Assembly: GCA_977017575.1 (NCBI GenBank)
Contig: CDRNVI010000045.1
Location: 1 to 64,000, forward strand
Length of the DNA: 64,000 nucleotides
Source: Paramoeba atlantica
Taxonomy: Eukaryota > Discosea
Direction of reading: 5' to 3'
In this document: positions 1 through 9,632 of the stretch, one piece after another
Numbering within the stretch: position 1 is the first letter of the stretch
How the letters are laid out: the number at the start of each line of letters is the position of its first letter
Program-made: the position numbers and the translations under genes
Notes under the pieces: model-generated
Databases searched by the model: none
The model's input: the letters and a program-made list of their open reading frames with translations, nothing else
Told to the model about the DNA's origin: nothing

Positions 1-943
1 CTCCCGGTCCCCCGCTCCCCCTCCCCCGAGCCCCCGCGCCCCCACACGCCTCGGTCAGCTCCCCGCGGCTCACGTTCGCGACCCCGAACAGCGACAGCGC
101 CCTGTCCTCCTCGTGGAGCCGGCGAAGGTGCCGGCGGATCGCGACCCGGAGCCCCGCGGTGGGGGTCAGCCGTGGCCCCAGGAGCACCGCGCCCCGGAGC
201 TGGAGGTACCGCGCCAGGGCGTAGAGCTGGGCGTGGGTTAAGGTGTCGAGTAAGGGGGTGGTGAGTTCCGTCGGGGGAGGGAACGAGAACGTACCGGTAG
301 GGTTGCTCTTCCTATTCTTTGGAGAAGAAAGGGGAGAAGAGGAAGGTGTACGGTTTTGTGGTGTACTTGGTGGGGTACACGCCGTAGTACGGCTTGTACT
401 CTTTGTCGTGCCCGTACCCTCATCTGTACCATGAGCCGTACCATTCGTAGTAGTACGCTCTGTACCCGTAGGGCTCCCCCTGTCCCTGCTGCCGTACTCC
501 TCCAGCACCCTCTTAATGGAGGGGGAGGAGAGCCGGGTGAGCTCCTCGGAGAGCCGCGCGCGGGTGGTTTGCAGGGCGTGGAGCCGGGCCCGTTGTTGGG
601 ACTCCTCCTCATAGGTGGAGGGGAGGAGGTTGGGGAAGAAGTAGAGCACGGCGGGGAGGGCGAACTCCAGGAAGGGGACCAGGATGAAGACACTGAACGG
701 GAGCAGGCGGAGCATGTCGGAGCGGGTGGTGCGGAGGTGGCAGAGGTGGGGGAAGGTGAGGGGGTGGCCGGCGGCACGGGCCCGCATGAGGTGGAGGGAG
801 AACCGGGTGTTGGACCCGAGGCGCTGGGTGCCGCGCCAGTAGAAGGCGGTGGCGTCACGGAGCCGGGTGGACCACGGGAGGGGGGAGGGGGTACCGGGAG
901 GAGAAGGTTTCTTGGCGAGAAAAGGGAGCCGGGTTCGGAGCAT
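1..943 (-). CDS. LETM1: LETM1-like mitochondrial inner-membrane cation exchanger (C-terminus beyond window)
   Basis: I translated this frame by hand from the ATG at 943. LETM1 proteins sit in the mitochondrial inner membrane and maintain K+/H+ (or Ca2+/H+) exchange and matrix volume. Residues about 75-115 read RTTRSDMLRLLPFSVFILV followed by PFLEFALPAVLYFFPNLLPS, the hallmark LETM1 segment that includes the single transmembrane helix. A Thr/Gly/Ser-rich low-complexity linker follows (about 300-480). Then LLDTLTHAQLYALARYLQL and RVAIRRHLRRLHEEDRALS match the LETM1 ribosome-binding domain. The frame is open to the window edge, so the C-terminus is missing. A pyrimidine tract ending in CAG lies 10 nt upstream of the ATG and fits a trans-splice acceptor. 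The long reading frame at 238-1011 in another phase is a GC-rich shadow. Confidence 0.85.
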   Translation of the reverse strand, partial: MLRTRLPFLAKKPSPPGTPSPLPWSTRLRDATAFYWRGTQRLGSNTRFSLHLMRARAAGHPLTFPHLCHLRTTRSDMLRLLPFSVFILVPFLEFALPAVLYFFPNLLPSTYEEESQQRARLHALQTTRARLSEELTRLSSPSIKRVLEEYGSRDRGSPTGTERTTTNGTAHGTDEGTGTTKSTSRTTACTPPSTPQNRTPSSSPLSSPKNRKSNPTGTFSFPPPTELTTPLLDTLTHAQLYALARYLQLRGAVLLGPRLTPTAGLRVAIRRHLRRLHEEDRALSLFGVANVSRGELTEACGGAGARGRGSGGPG

Positions 944-1346
944 GACTTCGGAGCTGAGTAATGAAGGAGGAGAAATTTGAAAAGGAAGGAAAAACGAAGT
1001 TCTGGTGACAAAATTATTTAATGTACTTGTCTTCTGTTTTATCAACCATAAAGATGGATGATGTGGACCAAGGTGTTAGAGGAAATCTAGACTAGAGGAG
1101 CACGAAAAACGAATTGACTGCATAAATCAGTAAATCAAGGTTGCGGATTGTATCAAGCCTTCTCAAACTGGGGCGTGCACTATAATCATCACGTAGAGGT
1201 AAAAATTGAGGGACTGCGGGTACTTTGTCCGAGACTGGACCGAGACCGTAGTTTGTATTTTCGGTGGGGAGGGACGAAAAAAATGGCGACATGATACATT
1301 TTTTATATTTTTATGCGGAAATCATCGCTGCAATAATATAAAATTA
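944..1346. other. Spacer, no gene seen
   Basis: Apart from the LETM1 splice-acceptor tract, this AT-rich stretch shows no coding sequence or repeat that I recognise. Confidence 0.5.
954..1000 (-). promoter_or_regulatory. Candidate trans-splice acceptor of LETM1
   Basis: On the minus strand a long T/C tract (about 956-1000) is followed by AG at 954-955, only 10 nt before the ATG at 943. This is the arrangement expected for spliced-leader addition in kinetoplastids. It is inferred from sequence only. Confidence 0.45.
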
Positions 1347-1510
1347 TACTACCCTCCCTTAATCGCACTCGGTCAGACCCCCCCCGTTTAAGCGCACATA
1401 GAGTTGAGGTGCAGACTCCAGCTCCGCGAAGCAATGACAATTTTTTTATTACGTACTGATTCAGGCCCTCCGTTGAAACGCACTTTTCATGGAAAATGAG
1501 GTGCGCTTTC
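1347..1510. repeat. MITE family M1 (TACTGTCCCCC ends), copy 1, degraded
   Basis: This shares internal sequence (GTTTAAGCGCACAT, GTTGAGG, GATTCAGGCCC, GAGGTGCGCTT) with the better copies at 8263-8448 and 46643-46832. The left end starts at a TA. The right end is not intact and runs into the endonuclease relic next door. Confidence 0.65.
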
Positions 1511-1517
1511 GGCGTCT

Positions 1518-1725
1518 TCGTTACGCCGCGTGCGCTTATCTCGAAGGTGTTCGTGTGGCAGTCGGGGTGAGAAATGCGCCGCTCGTGGAGAGGGAAATTG
1601 TGCTTCTCGCTCTTGCATTGGTTCACATTTTCATAGTTTTGCTCCCACAGCACAGTAAGTTCCAGGGTAAACTCTGTACGGTTTTTCAGGAGCAAGCAGC
1701 CATCAAGTCTTAGTAGTGAACCGTT
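1518..1725 (-). pseudogene. Relic of a LINE restriction-like endonuclease domain (LINE A/B type)
   Basis: Minus-strand translation gives LRLDG, then NRTEFTLELTVLWEQN, then FPLHERRISHPDCHTNTFEI and SARG. These align with the RPDG...EFIVELTMPWEEN...RRKIRYSDCHLICFEVGARG endonuclease core of LINE B. The proline of RPD is replaced here. Only this short piece is recognisable. Confidence 0.7.
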
Positions 1726-2136
1726 CTGTCTTAGCTATGATGGCAGATCTCGTTCCCACCATTATGAGCTTCCCCAGTTCGAGTAGGCTTATGAGTTCAT
1801 TTTCTTAGGTACAGGATTTCGGAATCACTTTTAGGGAAGCGTGTCTTCTGTGATGAACAGATTGTTTCCTAAAAAGTTGTATGTCGGAAACTCCATGTGA
1901 TTGCCAAAAGACTCAACATAGCCTATTCGTTAGGCTCACCTGAACAGATTAGTGTGGCCTGATTATCCCCTTTCTGGGTTGCGATTTCCAGTCTGGTACG
2001 CGCGAAGAAGCGGAATGAGTTCTGTAAGAGCAGATACTGTAAGAGTACAAGCGTTGTCCCTCCTACGTGGGAGTCCTGTTTGACGAAGTTTTGAACTTCT
2101 CTGAGGAATAGACTTCAATACAAAAATACCAAAACA
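1726..2136. other. Spacer, nothing recognised
   Basis: I see no coding sequence or repeat here. It could hold more of the decayed LINE upstream of the endonuclease piece. Confidence 0.4.
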
Positions 2137-2581
2137 TACAGGGGTCAAAACCTCGTGGTGGGGGGTCTAAAATTTGTAAAAAAAAACTGCCCAATTTTGG
2201 AAAGTAATAGCGCATTCGACATCTCTCACAGATTTGTATGTTTTAGCACTATTTGCGGCCTGTGACTCAACATGAAATGGTGAGACAAAAAAATTATGAA
2301 TTTTTTTTGCCCAAATTTACGTTTTTTTCAGTTTTTAGCTGTTTTTCTGTCCATATTAGCACTATATGCCCCAGAAAGGGATTCGCTCCCGAACCTCACG
2401 TGGTGTACTCAGCGACAGGTCCTATTCCTCCCCCGGGGTGATACCAAGTCACCGTATGCTTCTTCTCTCAGATTATCTTGAAGCAGGGTCGTATTCTCAC
2501 ACAGCCCAAAACTTCGACGTCCAAGAAAATACCGCCAAACATCGTGTCATTATTGAGGGGAGTTATTTTACTACTTTGTGA
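2137..2581 (+). mobile_element. Mariner-like transposon relic: left end plus transposase N-terminus
   Basis: It begins with TACAGGGGTC and the terminal motif GGTGGGGGGTCTAAAATT shared with the element at 5546. At 2366-2581 the translation MPQKGIRSRTSRGVLSDRSY matches the first residues of that element's transposase (MPQKRARSRTSRGVLSDRSY), followed by a decayed helix-turn-helix region. The catalytic part is absent. Confidence 0.75.
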
Positions 2582-2743
2582 AGCAATTGAATTCAGACTA
2601 TTTACACTGTGCATCAATAGGAAAGAAAACCCTCCTTTTTGCAATGTCAACCTATAAAATGTGGTTCATCATGTAAGAACTTGAATGCATAATTACAAGT
2701 TGTCTTTCTGTATGCGCTCTTTCTGTATTTGTTCCTTGGGGGC

Positions 2744-2895
2744 ATGTGAGTTCTTATAAGAGGAGATGATTCGAATTTCACATTACCGTATACCCCCAAG
2801 TAATCGAGGATATGTGAGTTCTTATAAGAGCAGATGATTATTATCTCACATTACCGTATACCCCCTCCCAAGTAATAGAGGTATGTTTTGGGCGA
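2744..2895. repeat. Two tandem ~75-bp units with ACCGTATACCCCC ends
   Basis: The unit ATGTGAGTTCTTATAAGAG...ACATTACCGTATACCCCC...AGTAAT.GAGG occurs twice in a row. The ACCGTATACCCCC core is the terminal motif of MITE family M2 (9240 and 29567). Confidence 0.7.
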
Positions 2896-3250
2896 AAATG
2901 ACCGAACTTCTATTGCTCAGGGTTATTCTCTTTTTGGCCAGTTTCTTCTTTTCTCCCAACTTTTTTGCCAATTGTTTCCTGTTTTATCCTCTGAAATCGT
3001 GTTAAAAAGCTTATTTGTGCTACTTCCGAGGCCCCGAACATGCGGACACTCACCCCGTACAGGAAGAACTGCCTATACGCGTCCTGCTGGTCTTCCAAGC
3101 CAAACCTCTATTCCCGGGGGGTGCTATTATTGGCGGGGTCTGCGGTATCTTGAGACTCGCCGGACTAGCTGGTGCAATAGATATTATGATAATAATAATT
3201 AATAATTATTATTATTATGCGATATAGAATTATTAAGAATTATAATTTTC
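2896..3250. other. Spacer with AT microsatellite
   Basis: No gene is seen. A TAATAATAATTAATAATTAT tract lies near 3185-3225, next to the hairpin MITE. Confidence 0.5.
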
Positions 3251-3359
3251 TTTTTTAGGCTCCTCGATAAACGCGATGCTTGTTTTCAACTTAGAAGTCA
3301 CACATGCTGCGCGCTTCGCGTTGAAAATTACCACCGCGTTTAACGAAGAGCCTAAAAAA
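3251..3359. repeat. Hairpin MITE family M3, copy 1
   Basis: A ~109-bp near-palindrome. The left arm is TTTTTAGGCTCCTCGATAAA and the right arm is the inverse of TTTTTAGGCTCTTCGTTAAA. The centre contains GCTGCGCGCTTCGCGTTGAA. The second copy at 4957-5064 matches along its whole length. Confidence 0.85.
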
Positions 3360-3407
3360 GAAAATTTGGCCTGGAAAGCTGAAGAAAACGGAAAGATTAC
3401 TGTGACC

Positions 3408-3464
3408 TCCCCTTTATTATGGACACTTTTTCAGCTTTTGTCCATAGTAAAGGGGGGGGGTGAT
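3408..3464. repeat. Short inverted repeat
   Basis: CCTTTATTATGGACA and TGTCCATAGTAAAGG flank a ~20-nt centre and are followed by a G run. It looks like a miniature palindromic element or one end of one. Confidence 0.55.
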
Positions 3465-3624
3465 GAAAAAGGTGTGGAAAATTTTTTTTATCTTCTTATA
3501 ATTCTTATACGATTCGGAAAGAAGGTCTGACGAGCCGGATAAGGAAATCTTCTATAAGCTCACTGTAATACACGAGTTATCACCAACGAATCAAAATAAA
3601 CGTGCACGCAACTGATGAAGGATG

Positions 3625-3840
3625 CGATGAAGCCAATTTTAAAAAATTGGCCTCCGAATTCACCAGATCTTTCCTCCATAGAAAATGTATGGTACATGGT
3701 CCAAGTGGCTGTGGACGAACTTGCTCCGTCGGATAAGCCTTCTTTCATTCGATGTGTAAAAAACGAGTGATGTAGATTGCCACAAAAAGTGATCGATAGG
3801 ACGGTGTTAAATTTTGACGCTCGTGTGACAGATTGGTAAT
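3625..3840 (+). pseudogene. Tc1/mariner transposase C-terminal relic
   Basis: Plus-strand translation gives NWPPNSPDLSSIENVW, the WPxxSPDLNPIENxW block that carries the last catalytic Glu of Tc1/mariner transposases, followed by VIDRTVLNFDARVTDW and a stop. The upstream catalytic region is missing. Confidence 0.75.
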
Positions 3841-4088
3841 TGTAATCTAAACATGCTCATTGATCTTTGTTTCAACCCGTTCCCGGGCGCGCAAAATTCT
3901 CATTTTGACCTTTTTGACATTGTTGCAACAATGTCGGTGGTCACGTTTCGTGATCCGGGGTTTATTAAGCTAAGTTTCGTCCGCTTTTCTCCTTTGTGTG
4001 ATGTGAAAGCTGACGAAATTACCTAGCTACAGATACCCTAGAAAACGGAAAAAAAAACTTTTTTCAAAAACTCAAATCACTCGTAGGC

Positions 4089-4795
4089 ATGCATTCGAGG
4101 CTACAGAACGTATTGGGTACAGAATGTGACTCCAACCACACGATTCTTTCGACCCAAAAAGACCCCTTGGTGTCCGAAAAATACTTTTTCGCATTTTTTG
4201 GTCAAAAATGGGTCATTTTGGGAGGGGTACCACGTCTTCAAGGAGCGACGTCTCGCAAAACTAATGGCGTAGAAAGCTACAATAGGTCCCAAACTATCAA
4301 AATACAATAGGCAAAACAATTTTGGAAAAATATTTTTTTACCATTTTTTTCGTCAAGTTGAAATTTTTTTCAAAAACATTTTTCCGAAAAAATCCGAACT
4401 TGACAGACCCGTCCTGCGGATACGAGGGGGGGTCACCCCCGGGTAGGGGGGTGGAAAATGCGCGCCAAGACCCCGGCTACCCCTTCTGCTATTTTGTTTC
4501 GAAAAATAATTTTTTCAAAAAAATTTCGTGCGGTATGCCCCCCCATGGACCCCCCAAGGGTTCGATTTTTTTTGAAAATTTTTGGACCACCGGAGCCCAT
4601 TTCATATATTTTTCTTTTATTATATTACTGTGTTCATCCTTATATTTTCACTGTTTTTGTTCACTTTTTTTTCAATAATCGAGGGTAGAGCGGTAGTTAT
4701 ACAACCACCGCAATTTATTATGCCTAGCTTCTTCTCCGGGTGTCTAGCTTGTTCTCAGGGTGAAAGTGGCGCCGCGAAGGGACGCAGATTTTTTT
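4089..4795. repeat. AT-rich repeat family R1, copy 1
   Basis: A non-coding block sharing ordered motifs with 5140-5545: GTCCCAAACT, TTGACxGACC, TATGCCCCCCC.TGGACCCCCC, TTGGACCACCGGAGCCC, and TATTACTGTGTTC. It ends with TAATCGAGGGTAGAGCGGTA and an ACAACCACCGC half that forms a small hairpin. Related pieces lie at 12669-13100, 16590-16850 and, inverted, 49640-49960. No protein is evident. Confidence 0.7.
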
Positions 4796-4956
4796 AACGC
4801 ATGTGATAATGAGTTTTTTTTAGCTGCATTTTTTTAGATAGTGAGTATCTTTATCGTCTACTATCCATGCAACAAGTAAGTTGTAGATCTATAATATAAT
4901 ATAATTATTAATAAGTAATTTCCTATTATTAGAGACATCAATTACTGTATTAATAA

Positions 4957-5064
4957 TTTTTAGGCTCTTCGTTAAACGCGGTGGTTGTTCGCAACTTAGA
5001 AGTCACTCATGCTGCGCGCTTCGCGTTGAAAACTACCACCGCGTTTAACGAAGAGCCTAAAAAA
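4957..5064. repeat. Hairpin MITE family M3, copy 2
   Basis: A 108-bp near-perfect palindrome with arms TTTTTAGGCTCTTCGTTAAA and its inverse. It is highly similar to the copy at 3251-3359. Partial relatives occur near 26058-26105 and 28540-28590. Confidence 0.85.
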
Positions 5065-5139
5065 GAAAAATCGCTAAAAGATCATGAATAATAGATTTTT
5101 TTTAGGTGAAAAAGCTCGATTTTTCGGCAAAAAATGCGA

Positions 5140-5545
5140 ATTTTTAACCCGAATTGGGGCCGTTTTTTGACGCCTTACCAGTAAGGGTAGGAGGCGAACC
5201 TGACGAGAAAAGCATCGTAGAATGGTAGCTGGGGTCCCAAACTCCTAAAACACGTTTTTTTACTTTTTACTTTTTTTTGGGTCAAAAACAAATTTTTTTC
5301 GTCATCCCAAAGTTTTCGGAAATTTTGACCTTGACGGACCTCCTGCGCGTACCGGGGGGGGTAGAAAATTATCGCCGCGGCCTGCTCTACCACTTCCCTG
5401 CGCTCGATTTTGAAAAGCAAAAAATTCGCGACGTATGCCCCCCCCTGGACCCCCCATTTTTTTGAATTCGTTTTTCAGTTTTGGACCACCGGAGCCCCCT
5501 TTTATATTTTTTTCTTCTATTATAATTTATTACTGTGTTCCTCTA
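5140..5545. repeat. AT-rich repeat family R1, copy 2, cut by a mariner
   Basis: It parallels copy 1 up to TTACTGTGTTCC and stops at 5545, where the mariner end TACAGGGG begins. The GAGGGTAGAGCGGTAG tail is therefore missing. Confidence 0.65.
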
Positions 5546-6825
5546 TACAGGGGTGCGAATCTAAAGGTGGGGGGGTCTAAAATTCGTAAAAGTTGTCCAA
5601 TTTTGGAAAATAATAGCGCATTGGATAGCTCTCACAGAGTTGTATGTTTTAGGATAGGTAGCATCCGGGGTTTGGGGGGTACCCCCCTTTCATGTAAGGG
5701 TCAAAAACACATATTGCAATACTTTAGTGATGTCAATAATTTCTGTAATTTGGATTGCAAAAGACAATTAGTAACCACAGTGCCCCCCGTTCCGACTAAT
5801 AACAATTTCACAACGCTTCCTGAAACTCTTCAACGTTTTCTGAACCGTTGCAGAGTGGGTCTGTTTCAATTTAAGGAAAGACCCCTCAATGGCGGCTTCC
5901 AGTTGCTGTCGATTTCGGGGTCGAAGAAGATTTTTGTCTGTGTCCATCACAGACCACAAATTTTCGATCGGATTCAGGTCTGGAGATTTTGCAGGCCAGG
6001 GGAGAACGGAAACGCTCACACCCATCCAAACCATAATCCCATTTCCGCCGTACCATGATTCTAGCTCGCCTCGTTGTTCCTTATGGGGGTCCGTCCTCCG
6101 ACAAAGGTAAGTTCGCCCGGAACGCCCACGACCGCAAGTAAACTTCTTTTCGTCACAATAAACAAAATGAAGGAGTTGAGCGTCGCTCTTCTCGAGCATC
6201 GCCTTACAAAATTGCAACCGTTTCTCCTTGTGTTCGAGCGTGAGTGATGGTCGTCGCCGAAGAGTGCGGAGCACAACGCCTTGCTTCTTCAATGTGTCGA
6301 CTAGGGTCCGTCGACTGCAGGTGAATCCTTGGATACGGATCTCTCGCAGAAGATCGCTCCAGCTCTCTACGCCGTAAACAAGGTCGCGATACCCCTCGTC
6401 GACAAGCTTGAGAGCCACATCCAGGAACGCAGGGGTAACCACCGTCGAGACACGCTCTCGGGATGCCGTTAACACGTCACCTGTAAGGGTAAAACGTTCA
6501 ACCCAACGTTTTACAGTGTTCTCATGAACACCAAAGTACTGCGCCGTAGCGGAGTACGATCCTGTGCGCTCGTATTCCGCCACCAAAAGCATGCGGTGAC
6601 TCTCTTTGACGGGGGCGGGGGAAGAATACGATCTATCGCTCAGTACTCCACGGGAAGTCCTCGAGCGAGCGCGCTTTTGGGGCATTTTCTAGTAAAAAAT
6701 GTAATTCCTGCGAGGGAAAAAAGCGAAATGTGGTATCAAAAAATATGTACGTTAAAATCACAGGATTTTAATGCGCCTAAAACATACAACTCTGTGAGAG
6801 CTATCCAATGCGCTATTATTTTCCT
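5546..6825 (-). mobile_element. Mariner-like DNA transposon X with internally deleted transposase
   Basis: The left end TACAGGGGTGCG...GTGGGGGGGTCTAAAATTCG continues into GATAGCTCTCACAGAGTTGT at about 5630. The inverse of the latter is at 6777-6822, giving inverted ends around the transposase gene. The right end lacks its outermost part and abuts a second mariner fragment. Confidence 0.8.
5768..6685 (-). pseudogene. Mariner/Tc1-family transposase, 305 aa, middle catalytic region lost
   Basis: IS630/Tc1/mariner DDE transposase. Residues about 30-75 form the helix-turn-helix (YFGVHENTVKRWVERFTLTG). HFVYCDEKKF carries the first catalytic Asp. WPAKSPDLNPIENLW carries the last catalytic Glu and ends the active site. 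Between GIMVWMGVSVSV and LPWPAKSP roughly 70-90 residues usual for the family are missing, including the second catalytic Asp. The frame remains open, so this is an in-frame deletion and the product should be inactive. MVWMG is shared with the fragment at 6891-7361, which supplies the missing region in a separate decayed copy. Confidence 0.85.
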
Positions 6826-7361
6826 TTGCCGGAAGACTGACCCCGCTAAGGAACAACAGGGAGAGCCAGAACCTTGGAGGGAACGGCGTCATGGTGTGGA
6901 TGGGAGTACGTTTAAATCATGGATTTCATCCACAATTTTTTCCCCCCCACGACCCTTCCGGCCGGAAAGTAACTGTAACAGGGGATGTTTTCAATGACGC
7001 CATGAAGAAGCACAAAGGAATTTTAAATTATGTGAGGCGCCACCCAGCTGCAGTCATTGAAATGTATAATTGTCCTGTTCATAATTTTGCACGAACAACC
7101 TTTCGCAACGAAGGCATTAATGCACTCTCTTGGCCTGCAAAATCCCCCGATTTAAACACCATCGAAAACCTTTGGGGGACCATGGACAGGATCAAAAATG
7201 ATCTCCGACCCAAGAATCGGGCTGAATTAGTATCGGCCATTCAGACGGCGTTCGCAAGATTACAATCCGAACGCAAGCATGAGTGTACTAACACGACGAA
7301 CAGGTTTCGCAAACGTTGCCGCATCGTTATTGAGCGAAACGGATCTTCCTGTGGGTATTGA
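6826..7361 (+). pseudogene. Mariner transposase fragment Y, opposite orientation
   Basis: Plus-strand pieces read FLCRKTDPAKEQQGEPEPW, then MVWMGVRLNHGFHPQFF, then WPAKSPDLNTIENLW and RFRKRCRIVIERNGSSCGY, closely following transposase X. The expected second catalytic Asp in the QxDNxPxH block is replaced (EMYNCPVHN). A phase change separates the first piece from the rest. The N-terminal half is absent. It abuts the right end of X head-on. Confidence 0.8.
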
Positions 7362-7539
7362 GGGTAATTTTTGACCATTTTTTACAGTTTTTCAAATTTG
7401 CAAATCGTGTTCTTGACCCTCCTAACCCCCAAAAAGTTTGTGGGCATCACTTCACGAAACTGTTCTACATTTTCAGTTTTCTGCGTATTAAAGGGGGTTA
7501 AGAGCCAGGCGCCTTAAGCGCGAGGGTCAAAAGAATTTA

Positions 7540-8232
7540 CTAATTTCTTTTTTGCTTTCCCACGGCAACATTTTGAGGTACAGCGTCAGGTATGATGAAG
7601 CAATTACGGTCAAGCTGAATCCGCACGGTACTAGAAATCTTGGAAAAGTCTAAGCTCCCATAAAGTGCATTAGAACTCAGGTTCAGGAAACATAGAGAAG
7701 CGGGAAGAGAGTTAAGATCAATATCCCCTTCAAAACTGTTATAGCTTAAATTCAATAATTCCAATGAACATGGTAAGTGCGTGAGATCCAGGTGCCCACT
7801 GCACTCGTTCCCACCAATATCAAACTCTCTCAAGCATGATGGCAATAAAGCCAGTCGCACAGGACCAGATAAATCTTGCAAGAAAGATTCAAAGACTAAC
7901 AAGGTTTGTGGTGTGTACTCCCATTGTAGCTCGCCTTTTATATCTGCACACGGAGGATCGAACTCAAAGTCCTCGAATAGCGTTCTGCTCCACTTCAGCG
8001 ACGTAACGTGCTCATGAGCATCGCATTCGACCAACATCCACTCACAGGCAGGTGTACTATCCGTCCATGATTCGTGTTTACCGGTCAAGTTGCGCACGAA
8101 TTGAGATAGAGTGTATTCCTGTGGCAAGACAGAACCACGCACTCTACTTGGACGACGTGGGATATCATCGCTGAAAACGAACATCGGTCGAGGAGTTTTG
8201 CTCGGGCAACGCATAGGTGCTAGTAAAAACAA
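7540..8232 (-). CDS. Leucine-rich-repeat protein, LRR locus 1 (230 aa)
   Basis: Member of the local LRR family. After a short N-terminus comes the family signature RRPSRVRGSVLPQEYTLSQF, then a Cys/Trp cap (SWTDSTPACEWMLVECD) like the N-terminal cap of plant-type LRR proteins. About five 23-residue repeats of the form LP.SLxxLxLxxNxFxGxxDL follow (LPCSLELLNLSYNSFEGDID, LPASLCFLNLSSNALYGSLD). There is no clear signal peptide or membrane helix. LRR folds bind other proteins; the ligand here is unknown. The gene is intact and AT-richer than the single-copy genes. Confidence 0.8.
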   Translation of the reverse strand: MFLLAPMRCPSKTPRPMFVFSDDIPRRPSRVRGSVLPQEYTLSQFVRNLTGKHESWTDSTPACEWMLVECDAHEHVTSLKWSRTLFEDFEFDPPCADIKGELQWEYTPQTLLVFESFLQDLSGPVRLALLPSCLREFDIGGNECSGHLDLTHLPCSLELLNLSYNSFEGDIDLNSLPASLCFLNLSSNALYGSLDFSKISSTVRIQLDRNCFIIPDAVPQNVAVGKQKRN

Positions 8233-8262
8233 ATACGTGTATCCTATTATTTCAAAATTAAA

Positions 8263-8448
8263 TACTGTCCCCCTCCCCGTTTAAGCGCACCTCGTTTTCC
8301 GTGAAAAGTGCGCTTAAATGGGGGGGTCTGAATCAGTACATAAAAAATATTTGGCGCCGCTTCGCGGCGCCGGAGACTCCGCCTCAACTTTATGTACGCT
8401 TAAACGGGGGGGTCTGACCGGGTGCGCTTAAGGGGAAGGGGTACAGTA
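8263..8448. repeat. MITE family M1, copy 2 (best copy)
   Basis: A 186-bp element with inverted ends TACTGTCCCCCTCCCCGTTT / inverse TACTGTACCCCTTCCCCTTA and an internal inverted repeat of AAGCGCAC. Its centre carries the perfect hairpin GGCGCCGCTTCGCGGCGCC. TA at both ends fits a Tc1/mariner-mobilised MITE. Confidence 0.8.
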
Positions 8449-9239
8449 CATGAAAGCATTCGTGTAAATAGTGAGGGCACTATAAATATTAAATGCAAAG
8501 ACAAAAAAGTGATAAAAGAGAATAAAAAGAAAGGAGGAAAAGTTGATTCGTGAGGAGAAAAGAAAAGATGATTCGTGATCGAAAAAACAACTTTTATTAA
8601 GGAGTAGAGTCTAGAGAACCACAAACTCATTAACTTTGAGCCCATGAACGAGGGAACTCCCAATAAGCTGATTTCGGGACAGTGCCCTTCGGAATCGACC
8701 CACTAAGGCGTGCAATGTTATCCTGCATGGGCTTGAGAACTTAATTCTCATGTAATGTAACAGTACATAGAAAACGTGTTCACTCAATCTATATAATGCT
8801 GCCTATTTAATAACACCCGTGAATTCCTCAACCCTCATAACAAAATCATAGCGAAATATTGGACCCCTATTTACTGAGCATATCCTTTCACCCCCCCGCC
8901 TCCACACATCCTATAACTTACGACTGGGATATCAAAAGTTTCGCGCCGCACGTTCCGTTGTTTTCATTTTGGATATGTTCCTATAATACTATAGTTTCCA
9001 CTATAACTTAATTCGCCTATAACATATAAGTACATTCGAATTACTAACGCACGCTTCCAGGTGTGCACTCCATAGTGTTGTGCTTGTTCTTGGGTTTAAG
9101 TGCTCAATAACAACTTTGGTAAACGTCAAGAAATGCCACAGATGAAAATGCCATTGATTATGCGAACTTTAAAAAGAAAGCATGCACTGACCGATCAACA
9201 CAAGAAGCGATTTCACTTGGTCAGATACCCAACTGAGAT
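8449..9239. other. Spacer, nothing recognised
   Basis: About 790 bp of AT-rich DNA without a convincing gene or repeat. Confidence 0.5.
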
Positions 9240-9551
9240 TACCGTATACCTCCCCCTCTAGTAATAGAATCAATTTTAGACCAAAATGGCCTAATCCTTG
9301 TTACTGGGGGGTATGCTTTTTTGGCGGACAAAGGCCTCTTTTGTTCATGAGTGGGTTGATTTTCTGTCCAGCCAATCCAGCAACTACGACATTCGCTCCG
9401 CCCTCTCACCCCCTCACCCCTCGCCCCCTCATCCCGCCCAAACACCGCCTTCCCCCTCCAACCACCCTCCCGAATACATTTTACTGGGGGACAGCCTAAA
9501 AAAGGCCCAATCTCCGTTACTCGGGGTTCTATTACTGAGGGGTATAAGGTA
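9240..9551. repeat. MITE family M2, copy 1
   Basis: A ~312-bp element. It begins TACCGTATACCTCCCCCTCT and ends GGGGTATAAGGTA, with recurring GTTACTGGGGGG / CCCAGTAAT-type inner repeats and a C-rich centre. It is colinear with the copy at 29567-29868. Confidence 0.75.
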
Positions 9552-9632
9552 ATTGTTTTGTGCGATGAGAAGTCCATTTGCGGTAGGGGACGAGACACAC
9601 ACATTTTTTCTATTTTTTTTTTTTTTGAACAC

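Noticed and set aside
238-1011. 257-aa minus-strand Pro/Ser-rich frame
   Set aside because: Another phase of the same strand encodes the clear LETM1 sequence; this frame is low-complexity shadow.
2888-3202. 104-aa plus-strand frame with varied composition
   Set aside because: No domain, overlaps M2-type repeat debris and an AT microsatellite; no support as a gene.
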